A stretch of DNA of 64,000 bases, from contig JAECYW010000001.1 of the NCBI GenBank assembly GCA_023014335.1, forward strand, positions 4,092,001-4,156,000, written 5' to 3'. Shown piece after piece: positions 48,713-58,797 of this stretch; position 1 is the first letter of the stretch, and each line of letters opens with the position of its first letter. A program made the translations under genes and the position numbers. The notes under the pieces are model-generated. The model worked only from the letters and a program-made list of their open reading frames with translations, was not told where the DNA came from and did no database searches. The DNA comes from Galerina marginata (Eukaryota; Basidiomycota; Agaricomycetes; Agaricales; Galerinaceae).

Positions 48713-49506
48713 TAGAGTCACGGTCAAAGTTGTGGAAGTGGAACCGGGAAGTGGAAGTGGATTTCGGTGTCAGTGGAACTCGCAAACACCCGAGTCCCAC
48801 TGGCGCACATACCCCTCCGCCATCCCGCCCCCGCCTGGTTGGAATTGCCGGACCGGTGTTGCCCAAATCCGTCCGAGAGCGCGCCGAGGGCAATGCACAC
48901 ACTGAACAGACACTGAAGGCTCTTTGGCATATCGTGTATTGACAAAAAGTAATTTTAATTTGACTATTTGTTGATATTTTCTATTTGAATATGTCCTTCG
49001 TGGGGGAGAGCCACTTGGAAGTTGGTGCAGGTAAACGCTACTAGGAGATCAAACCAATTAAATGATAGACATTGAATGATTTCCGGGATATTTCTAGATT
49101 CAGACGGAATATTGATCTGTTCAGGTGCCAGTGCTCGAGATAGTGATCTGTACGTGCCTTTCCAGCCCTGCTGCGACGTTCAAGAGACGCTTGGGTGTGT
49201 TAGCACTCAACTAAGTGATGGCACGAGCTCGAGATAAAAGTAGTGGCGAGGGGATGATCAAAACCGTGTATATACGAACATATTTACATTTATATAGTTA
49301 AGTATATAGCCCAGTGGCACGTTTAAATGAATGGCATAAACGTGATTTGCGGACAATGGATAGGCATGTGAGAGGGCGGGAGGCGGCGCGCGTGAAGGCG
49401 GGAGGCGCTGGACCAGTGGAACCGGGAGGTTTCCGAGTGCCACTGATGCACTTACCGACTTCCACTTCCCACTCCTACTACTACTACTTTAACCTATACT
49501 CACTTA
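48713..49506. mobile_element. 794-bp hAT-like non-autonomous element
   Basis: Present only in the right arm; the left arm reads straight through (empty site about 39263-39275). Ends are TAGAGTCACGGTCAAAGT and, reversed, TAAGTGAGTATAGGTTAAAG, an imperfect TIR. Subterminal inverted segments (GGGAAGTGGAAGT, CAGTGG, CCACTGG) match at both ends over about 60 bp. Near-duplicate 8-bp flanks GGAAGTCG (48705-48712) and GTAAGTCG (49507-49514) suggest a hAT-type target duplication with one substitution. No transposase. Confidence 0.75.
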
Positions 49507-49517
49507 GTAAGTCGTAC

Positions 49518-50099
49518 TAGTGTTTGGAAGTCCAGTCTCAAGACTGGGAAAAGACCGCAACCAGACCGGACTGGACCGGAAAAAGACCGGACCAGCAGTC
49601 CGGTCTTTTGGTTTTTGAGATTGAAAGACCGCAAAAAGACCGGTCTTGGTGGACCGGTCTCATCGGTTAAGACCGGTCTTTTGTACCCCAATATATACGC
49701 TTTAAAACGCGCCCAAGAACGTCTTAATCGGTTGAAAACTGACAAAGTTACGGTAGAAACCGTAAAATTCTTCGAAAAACAGTAGATAGTTTCTAATTAT
49801 TTTATTTCTCTGTCAATTCTTCATGGATTTTCACGTTCTTGGGCTTGTTTTAAAGCTAACTAGTATTCAATTAAGTCTACCGAGTGATATATTTAATATT
49901 TTTCATGTAAATACGGCTCACAACCTGTTTTAAATAATTATTACCAAGACCGGTCTTAGGACTGCAAAAGACCGCGGTCTTGGTCTTTTCCGGTTTTGTG
50001 CGGTCTTTTGCAGTCTTAGGACCGATGCAGACCGGTCCCGGTCTCGGTCCAGGCCTCTGGGGGGTCAAAGACCGGACCGGACCGGACTTCCAAACACTA
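49518..50099. mobile_element. 582-bp hAT-like non-autonomous element with 8-bp TSD
   Basis: Perfect 16-bp TIRs (TAGTGTTTGGAAGTCC and complement) and an exact 8-bp duplication AGTCGTAC at 49510-49517 and 50100-50107. Both ends are filled with repeated AAGACCGGTCTT/GGTCTTTT motifs in both orientations; the core is AT-rich. It is inserted in the right-hand target duplication of the adjacent 794-bp element, so it came second. It ends 252 bp upstream of the copy B zinc-finger start codon. Confidence 0.93.
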
Positions 50100-50351
50100 A
50101 GTCGTACCAAACGAGCCCGACGACGACGACGCCTGATACATTGTATGTACCGTCATGGCCCTCTCCGTAAGTGGAAACAGAAGGAATCAGCGCCGATCGC
50201 GCAGGCCATGACGATTGGGCCATTCCCATTCCTGGTAATATCGACTGGCGCATTGTTCTTCGCGAATGTATATATACAGGCCAAGTTCGCGATTTGAGGT
50301 GGCATCTTCCTCGCTCATCCCAGTCTATCTCTCTCTCTGCGCGATTTTCCA

Positions 50352-51719
50352 ATGGTGGTTCATTATCAATCAGACGTCGAGTACGAGGGTTACTATCCGT
50401 CCAAGTAAGCGCGTCTTAGGGTCTTTCTTATTCGTTGCTTGTGTTTACGGTTTTTATTAGTGCTTCTGGTGGGTATGACTCGCTCAATTACTCTGGCTTT
50501 CCATCAGCGAACGAGATGGAGAACTTGTTTTCGTCGAATTACGGGCACCAAGATTCGAGGTAAGCGACAATCCCTTTACTCGCTATTCAAAATCGTGCCA
50601 CCAACTTGTACACATCAAATAGTCGTCAATTGGACTTCTCAAATAATGGGCACCATGTTGACGGCGACATTTCGCAGAGGTAACTAACCTTTGAACGCTA
50701 ATAGAGTATATGCACCTAATTATTGGATTCTCAGAAGGGCTTCTTATGAGTATCAAAACCACAACACAGTCACTCGTCCGCTCATGGAAGAGCTACAAGA
50801 AGCTATCAGTTACCAGCCCACGCCCTACTCCCAACCACTCCACAACCACAACCTGAATTCAGAGGTCATTTACTCGTCAAACTCCCAAGGAGGACGAAGG
50901 GCTTCCAATTATCATCACGCCAACACAGTCACTCGGCCGCTCATGGAAGAATTACAAGAAGCTCTTAGCTATCAACCGACGACCTACACCCAGCCGCTCC
51001 ACGACTACAACCTGAACTCTGAGGTCATATACTCGTCGAACTACCAGGGAGGACAGCACATCCCTCTTACCCCCGTTCCTCCTTCCCCTTCCACGACGAG
51101 GCACCACCACCACCCCTACACGCAGAGCAGGAGACCGTCCATCAACAACGAATGGGTACACAACACCCAAACCTCCATCGCCCCCCAGGTGCAAACGCGT
51201 GCACCTCCCTCCCGTCGTCCTTCCCTCCCATCCACCGATCCAAATTCAAACCCGCACCCGCGCTCAGACACCTACCGCTACTCCTCCTACCGCTACGGCC
51301 CCCGCACCCCCATCAAAACCCACGCCGAACGCGCTCCCACCCTCCCCCCGCCCAAAATCAACCCCTCCCCCTCCGCGCTCCAACAAATCCTCGCCCTTAC
51401 CACCACCCCCTGCAAATGGCTTGTCCACACCTCAAATGGGGGCCGCCCGTGCCACCAAACCATCTCAACGGACAAAGCCTCCCTCGGCTCGCACCTCGTG
51501 CTCGAACACACCGTGTACCCGGACAAGGAGAATAATATTATATGTCAATGGGACGGATGCGGGGGGGTGTATGCGGGTGGAAGGTTTGGGGTGGTGAGTC
51601 ATGTGTGGAAGCAGCATTTGAGGCTTGGGGATGTGGTTTGTCCGGTTTGTGTGGGGAAGACGCAGATTGATAATTGGAAGCGGCATATGGGGATTTATCA
51701 TCCTGAGGTTAAGATATGA
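50352..51719 (+). CDS. C2H2-like zinc-finger protein, copy B
   Basis: Four exons, 50352..50404, 50461..50559, 50623..50679, 50735..51719, all with GT-AG borders and consistent phases; 397 aa. Same domain order as copy A: acidic/Tyr-rich N-terminus (MVVHYQSDVEYEGYYPS), two tandem repeats of RPLMEELQEA(I/L)SYQ plus LNSEVIYSS, Pro/Arg/Ser linker, and three C-terminal C2H2-like fingers (CQWDGC...HVWKQH; CPVC...RHMGIYH). The intact splice sites make it the better candidate for the active gene, but its upstream region carries two transposons. Possible transcription factor; inference from the fingers only. Confidence 0.85.
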
Positions 51720-54700
51720 ACCAGCTGGGACCGAGTTCGATGCCTGGAATATGAAAATATAGTTCTGACTTTCAAGTTCTTTGTTTGTTTAGAATATATT
51801 CTGTACAAATATAAAATATATGAAATGTGGATGAATCGATGTAGAACATGGATCATGAATTCAGTCGCACAAAAATTCGGCTCTACTCGAGTATCGGCGA
51901 TACAAGCAGGTCAGTGATTCAGCGACTAGGAAGAAGTGAATCATTTCCTACAGCCCCATTATCCGCTTGCTATTACCTCTCGCAGTTGCCAACCTGGTTT
52001 CTGGACTTACTCACCAAATTCATCGGTAAATGCAATTTCTCCGTGATGCGTTAACCAGCTTCGTGAGGCGCGATTTGATCCCCAAACCAGGCCGCGGATC
52101 GATAGACTCGAGGCTACGTTAAGCAGCTATTGCCACAAGTAAATTGGTTTCAAGTCGCTAGACCCACTCCAACTAGGCTCATAAGTACATACAGTTTATT
52201 TATGGTGGATTAACCGGCGTCGCCTGATGACATTTGTACACTCACCCAATTCTAGTGGAGAGTTTAAATTCGAAAGTCAATGGGGGTGCTGCGCGGAGCT
52301 TACGGACGGGGGAAAGAATATCGGCGATTACCAACGAGAGGTGGCGGAGAAGGATGCACGAGCTGAGAGGGAAAGGCTGGCGGAAATGCGCGAGGACGAT
52401 AGGAAACGTAAAATTCAGAGGGAGAAGAATAGGCAAACGTGCGAGAAGAATCATGATTCCATTCGAAAAAAGTGAGTGGAAATTGAAGGGACGTAACTTA
52501 AACCCAGAACTCATTCCTTATTCGCTCTAGTAACCCGTGTTAAACCTGATCAAGCGACAAGTTGACTGAGTGGCTTCGGGGAATTCTTGCCTTATACTAT
52601 TACTGTGAAACTGTCCTATTACCTCGAGTTGGTCATTTTTCAGGAATGGTGGATGAGTTCGATTATATTAATAAATATAACGCTACTTGGATGCAGTTTT
52701 CTCGCCAGTGGGAATCCGAAAAAAGAAACAAGCAGAGAGGTTAAGGTAGATCGGGGACCAGGACGAACTCTCCTCTGTGAGGGGAGTTAACTCAACACAC
52801 CAAGTTCAATTACACACGCACGACCGTTGTCTCGACAACTTAAAACATTGCCACTTGCTGGGTCAGAGCTCCTGCGTAAGTCAAAAGCCTCTGGACGAGC
52901 AAGAATGATCGAGTAAAGGACCTTGCGTGTGGTGACCCGGATAAGAGGGAGAGCATGCGCGGTGGAATGGTGTCTATGGCAATTCAGATGCACGAGGGGG
53001 ATGCGGTCTATGGAATCGAATCTAGAAAGTAGCTAGAAAGGCATACCGGTAAAGATACATGTCGGTCTTGTTGAGTATTGCATTCTTCGTTTCTGTTGAC
53101 ATAGGATCGAAATGCATATGGGTTCATAATAAATGAGCGGATTGTTCTAAAGATGTTACGAGATGCTTACCTTACTAATTCGGTCCCGAAAATAGGAAAA
53201 TGTAGCTTCGGGAGGAGGTCCAACAATTATAGATGCACAAGCCAGTTACGGCACATGACAGGTCTTTCGACACTCAGCATCAACAAAGCAGTAAAGTACT
53301 CGCCCAGGCCACAAAATAATGCGAGAGCATGATAGTCAAGAGACCCGCGGCGAGATCTTCCGACTTGTTAATTCTGTGTGTGTGTAGATATTTGAAGTCA
53401 AATGCGATCAAGAATACCGTCATGGTGGTGGAAGCACAAGATAGATAGGACGCTCGTACTAGACTTTTTTTTTGAATCACGCGAAAGCCACTGATTGAGT
53501 CATGATGCCAGAGATTCGGCCTTACTTTCGATCAACGCCTTAAGCGCCCGGTAGAGAACATCCTGCCCCAGTGCGTGGCAGCTATTTGATGGTTCAGTGT
53601 CTCGCGTAGAGTGTGGGTGCAATAGAAGAGCCGGTTCTTGTAAGAAAGATGGGTCTCGTTCGAGAGGGATTTAAACGCAAGGCATAGCATGATCTTGAAC
53701 AAACGCAGTGAAAAAGCGTTTAGATATTGTTCTCCCGTCATAGTCATGCGCAGTTGCATGAAATTCCAGACGTCCTGCCGAGATAGGTTGGGCAGGTATT
53801 GCTTATGGGATTTTGGAGGAGTGTGACAGTCGGGATGGGCGCGATGCGAGAAATTTCCTTGAACAGAAAAAGACACATGGATTATGCTACTTGCGCAGGC
53901 AACAAAAACAATGCCGCGGAGCGTGATCCTCGAGGCGCTTTGGCGAGGTCACTGCTGGGTGTTCTTTCATGTGGAATATCGCATAGGATTAACGTGGGAA
54001 TCGGGCAGATAGAGTCAACGAGGAAGATAATCCGCCAGATACTTAATTTGCCATTGATCAGCATGCAGGATGAGTGAGCTTCAGCTGAATCGTTATCGAT
54101 GAAGCCCCAATGCCATAACTCCAGTCATATAGATCTATTGACTGGCTGAATACCCTGGCGATCTCTTGCTGGTCACTAATCCTGTATCGCTGATGTACTG
54201 GATGCGCTGGGATTACCATTCAGCCTCAGAAGAGATCTTGCATGAGTGATGAGAAAGCCGCATTTTTAGAATGTTGGAATCGACCGTAAAACAAGCAGTA
54301 AGTCGACTGGTGAGTACCAGATTACCAGCGTCCTTGGAGGAGATGGTGGATCGAAGGTGGAATGGGAAGTTGACTCATTCATTGATCGCGGGAAGCTTCA
54401 ACAGCGGTGTGCCTGCGCAAAAGATTGATTGATGGGTGAACTGGCAAATAGGAACACGGAAAATTTAAAGTGCGCTTCGGCACGCAGACTTCCACGTGAC
54501 GCAACAAATCTTGTTTGTCGTCGTGGCTGACGGTCAACTACATAGCTGATCTCCTTTCCATTGCCTTCCCCGTCCTCAGTTCGTGTATAGCTTTTCTGCA
54601 AGATTTCTTTCCCAAAGGTCATTGAATGTTCGGCTTCGTTTTCATACCTGGTTTCTTAAAGGGTTTGACAGCTGGAAGGTTCAATGATATGATCAGACGG

Positions 54701-56354
54701 CATACACGTCGTTGCTGCTTGCCAATTCTTTCTTCATGGATCAACTGAAGCTTATGGCGAGTAAAAAACATGCATATGACCTCACAAAGTACTGACACAC
54801 CTTCTTAGCCTCTCAGTTACAGTGGACGTTTGCCCTTCTGGAGCCGCTACCCTTGTTCGATACCAGAATTCTAAACGACCTTGCTCGCCATCTGTTGAGT
54901 AAAGATATCGGAGCAGCTACGTACGTGAGTACTCAAATGTGCACTTTCCTCTTGTCCCGCATTTTCCCTTGTAGATAATCACATCTTTATGATCAAGGGT
55001 TCAACTTTCAAAGTTTGCTATCGTGTATCTACCCTCCATCTTCAAGGGGCAAGTATTCAACTCTTTAAATTATAACTCGTCTGGATGGCCTCTTACGTCT
55101 GAGACCCAGCTTCAATATGGGTCCTACAGCCTCCTCGAACCTCTCCGCTGGCGAAATCTCCCAAACTTTTCGCATCCCGTCCGACGCCAATGGCTTCCTC
55201 TCATGACTTCACTATACCGTTACCAGCCATCATTATAAAGCCTCGTCCACTTTCCATCTACCAAGCCCTTCTTCCTTCCACCTTCGACGGAGGGATGAAG
55301 TACGTTCTCAACTGCCGACATTGTCCGCAGATTTTGTTGGAAGGTTAAACTCGCACATCTGGTGGCAGTGATGAAACCCGCCTGTTTGGTTATTATATGG
55401 CCTCGCCCGCTGTGGAATGTCCCTTGTCGATACCGGTTTCGTCAACATGTGCATCTATTCTCGCTGAACTGGCCCAGAAGTCAACATTGGCGTTTTCCTT
55501 CGACGTCAAATCATCTTCAGTCCGTTCCCGCCATTTCGAACCTCGTTGTCTATCTCCACATATTGTAGGCGTATTCTTCCTGGTCGCCGCTGCTGATTGA
55601 ATCGCAATCAAGATGAAAACAAATAATTTCTATCATTCAGATTCTGTATTCGAATTCGCCAACCACGCAACAACTGCGGCAACCATGATGACTATCGTAC
55701 CTAACGGTCTTTGTCGTTTTTGCCCTCATCCTCGTCCACTGAGGGTGGCAAAATCTCAATTCCAACCTCGTCAACCACGACGTATAAACTCGTCGCACCG
55801 GTGCAGACCCTAGCGTGGGCCTTTCCGCCTCGTGGTGACTGCCACATCGAAGTTTGAGCCCAGCACGGAATAGAAGTTCTTCATCGTCCCATGGGTACAA
55901 TTTTGGGCAGGAGCTTGCTGATTCGTACCCCACCATTCGGAAGGTTAGCCTAGAAGCAGTGATGTGTCATTTTACCTACACCATCGAGGTCTGAGCCTGA
56001 AGACGAGGATCTTTCTCTCGGCTGGCATAGTGGCCAGCATAGCCCTCCCATGTTTTTCTAGTTATCGCCCACGTATCAATTCTCAGAACGGCCGTTCCTC
56101 GCAAGTTACAAGATACTCCAGAAGCGTGGTCCTAGGACTCCATAAAGTAATCCGCTACTTCTCCTCACTCAATCCACGACTCTACAGTGTTGGTAATTCG
56201 ACCCGTTTACTTATACCTGCAATGGTTCTACCTCTGTGTCGTGTTCAACTTGAACTTCTGTGACTAGCCACGAGGCTTTCTGCTGCAACCATAAGTATCA
56301 GGCTCATGCGGCGCAGGCCAGCGCTTCTCTCCCACTCCCAGCGTCGTCTCGTCA
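51720..56354. other. gene-poor interval
   Basis: About 4.6 kb without a supportable gene. A short charged frame at 52227-52475 (KDARAERERLAEMREDDRKRK) and minus-strand hydrophobic fragments at 53280-54064 (FLVDSICPIPTLILC, TVFLIAFDF) may be remnants of a membrane protein gene, but no splice model holds. Plus-strand frames at 55023-55600 lack domains. Confidence 0.3.
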
Positions 56355-56960
56355 ATGACGCTTCAAATCAACCCAATGGGAACGACTACTTTCAACGTCG
56401 TCGAACTCGCTAAGCAGAAGGTTTGTCCGCATCCATAAACGTAGACGACTGTCATCTCACCCTTGCGCCAGGGAAATGCTGCATTCGTAGCCAAGGATTA
56501 TGTTACTGCAAGGTCCCTGTACACATACGCGATGGCTATCGATCAATTGAACCACGTATATCCTCTTAATAGATCTATAGCAAACCTACAGTTGGCCAGG
56601 TATGTGTGGCATTTTATATGTCGCAGCCTGCTCAATTTGATTTATTTCTTTGATAGGTGGGACGAGGCTGACACTGACGCCACTACGACCCTCCGCCTCG
56701 CCCCCAATACCTTGAAAGCACTCTTCAGGAGAGGCAGAGCTCGCAAAGGGTTAGGCCAATGGGCTCAGGCACGGAACGGTAAGCACTTACTGGCCTTAAA
56801 ATTTATTTTCGGTTGAAAGCTGAATGATTCAACAGATATCCAAATGTTTATTGATCGTGGAGGCGATCTGAGCGATGGCGCTCAAGAGTTAAAAGCAATT
56901 GCAGACGCCGAAAGCTTGCCACCACCCAAGGACGTTTTCCACCTCTGCTACCCTGAATGA
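56355..56960 (+). CDS. small TPR protein, 146 aa
   Basis: Four exons, 56355..56420, 56472..56599, 56657..56778, 56836..56960, phases consistent. It starts MTLQINPMGTTTFNVVELAKQKGN and contains three helical TPR-type units: GNAAFVAKDYVTARSLYTYAMAI, YPLNRSIANLQLARWDEADTDAT and LKALFRRGRARKGLGQW.QARND. The family (RPAP3/Sgt/Hsp-organiser-like) binds chaperone or partner C-termini. The stop at 56958-56960 may be premature: other frames downstream (56991-57182, ending SGGMCIVLE) are open, so further exons may exist. Confidence 0.7.
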
Positions 56961-57550
56961 CACTCTTGCTGACCTTAATGGCGCGAGCGTATGGAAACCC
57001 GGAACACCAAGCTCGAAATTCACCAAGGGGCCGTTGCCAAACATATGCAGCCGATACTGCCGATGTATTCTAGGGAATATGGACCCCAGAAACCACTGAC
57101 TGCCATGTGGAGGGTACTGGAGCTTTCATACCGCTATTTAATACACATGTCCTCAGGTGGTATGTGCATTGTTTTAGAGTAAACTAGAAAGTTTTTGTAA
57201 TACATATGTGGTCTGCTGGGAATGGACAAAGCAACTCGGTTCATGCACAAGGCCAATATATAGACCACTAAAACGGGACTGTCTGTGAAGGCAACCAAAA
57301 TTCGCATTGAGGGGCATTTACCTAAGCTCCAAAATGTTGTGAACTCAATTCTATATCTTAATAGCTATCGAATAAGCTTGAAAGCTCGATCGTAGCCCCA
57401 AAAACCACTAACTAACGCAAGGGCTCTGTCGCACCCGCGCGCTGATGCAATCACGTGCTGCGCATCAACACCTTCCCGTGTCAAAAATAAACGAAATACT
57501 CCTGACGTCGTGTCCACTGCATCTCCTCTTTTACACCACAGTCCATTCCC
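56961..57550. other. interval downstream of TPR gene
   Basis: Contains a possible continuation of the TPR gene (56991-57182) and otherwise unassigned sequence. Confidence 0.3.
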
Positions 57551-58212
57551 ATGCCAGAATCACGCGAAGAAGACGGAAGTTCCTTGCTTTTTACCGACAG
57601 CTTCGAAGCCCTCAAGGGAAAGACGTCATTTAATCTTATTGGACTTCATGCCGATGCTTCAAAAACGGAGGAGAGGGACTATAATGCCCAAGACGGACGT
57701 GTCGTTGACCTTACACCACATTGCAAGATCATGAGGGGCACCTCTGGCTCCCAGACACCTCTTTGGCCACCAAAATTTGCTTGCACCGCAGAAAATCCAA
57801 ATCCACTGCCCTTAACCACTCTAACTTTGCGAGGATCACACTCAGCCAACCGGGCGATTATTTTAGATTTTGGAACATATTTCTTGAAGGTGCTTTGTTT
57901 CCTTCATTTCTTCACCGCCTTTTGTCCTAAGAGTCTATTTCATCCATCATTCAGATTGCATACCTCACACATACGTCAATTCAATTCTATAGTCGGCAAG
58001 TTTGGACCGACTCAATCCTGCCTGTCAGTAAACATGTGAGTGAGTGTTATGTAGACATTTATGACATTTTTACCGTTGAATTTGGCTCTTAGGATCGCGG
58101 ATTTCACATTGGCCTGGCCCTCGAGTTCCCAGAATATGTCATCGCTTTCCTTTCGAACGACCTTGTATTCCAGGTACTGTTTGTTGAGCGCATAAATGGC
58201 GTTCACCCCTAA
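57551..58212 (+). CDS. unidentified protein next to copia insertion
   Basis: Open frame from ATG 57551 (MPESREEDGSSLLFTDSFEALKG) to about 58022, then a GTAAAC donor and CTCTTAG acceptor near 58092 would join in frame to DRGFHIGLALEFPEYVIAF and LVFQVLFVERINGVHP, stopping near 58212. A 42-nt GTG..AAG segment at 57889-57930 could be a second intron. I recognise no family. The stop lies about 57 bp from the copia LTR end, so the original gene may have been cut by that insertion. Coding status is uncertain. Confidence 0.35.
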
Positions 58213-58268
58213 GGGGAACAGCCTGCGTAGTGGTATACTAACTCGACTAACCGAGTACGTACCTGGGT

Positions 58269-58433
58269 TGTTGTGAGTGTGTAGAGGCAAGCTAGTGCAA
58301 CGTAGTAGCTAGAAGTAAGAACTTGTATTTCAAGTATGAAATACATCGGGTTTATATACCTACAATATGCGCACAGACCATTTGTACCTATTTGTACATA
58401 ACCCGGGTCTGACACGTGATTTCCATGTCAACA
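58269..58433 (-). repeat. copia 3' LTR (165 bp, ends inferred)
   Basis: Minus-strand sequence starts TGTTGACATGG at 58433, directly after a GAGGGGGAG polypurine tract (58434-58442), contains TATATAAACCCG near 58347-58358 and ends ACTCACAACA at 58269. The end is inferred from the inverted TGTTG/CAACA termini; the partner LTR is not in the window to confirm it. Confidence 0.65.
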
Positions 58434-58797
58434 CTCCCCCTCAAGTAGTGCTGCGTACAGCGCACATACTTGTACTCTGACAAAATCTATCTACTGTACC
58501 GTGCGCAAGCCCGAATCTGGAATTTAGAAAGGAACTAGGCGATGAACGTGTTCTCAATCGCGTCAGTTCGGCTAATCGGCGTGCTCTTTGAAGTGTACTT
58601 CCCATGAGAAGGTCAATCTTCTTGATTCGCGCTCAAAGAAGTATCAATAAGCGCATAGCGGTGAACCCGGAATTGTATATGTTCCACCAACAGGCATCGA
58701 TGTAATAGTCGGAGTGCCTGTTCAACAGCGAGATACTGTCATCATGGGAATTCAAAGTAATAGATCGAAGAACAGAAAAAGGTATTTGATCAATGTT

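Larger units (their letters stand above)
47921..51719 (+). repeat. right arm of large inverted duplication
   Basis: Inverted counterpart of 37664-40047, enlarged by two transposon insertions at 48713-49506 and 49518-50099. Homology ends exactly after the zinc-finger stop codon. Confidence 0.92.

Noticed and set aside
51152..51597. Overlapping Pro-rich plus-strand frames
   Set aside because: Alternative frames of the zinc-finger linker, produced by its CCC-rich composition.
52227..52475. Short charged open frame as a gene
   Set aside because: No start context, domain, splice sites or conservation evidence.
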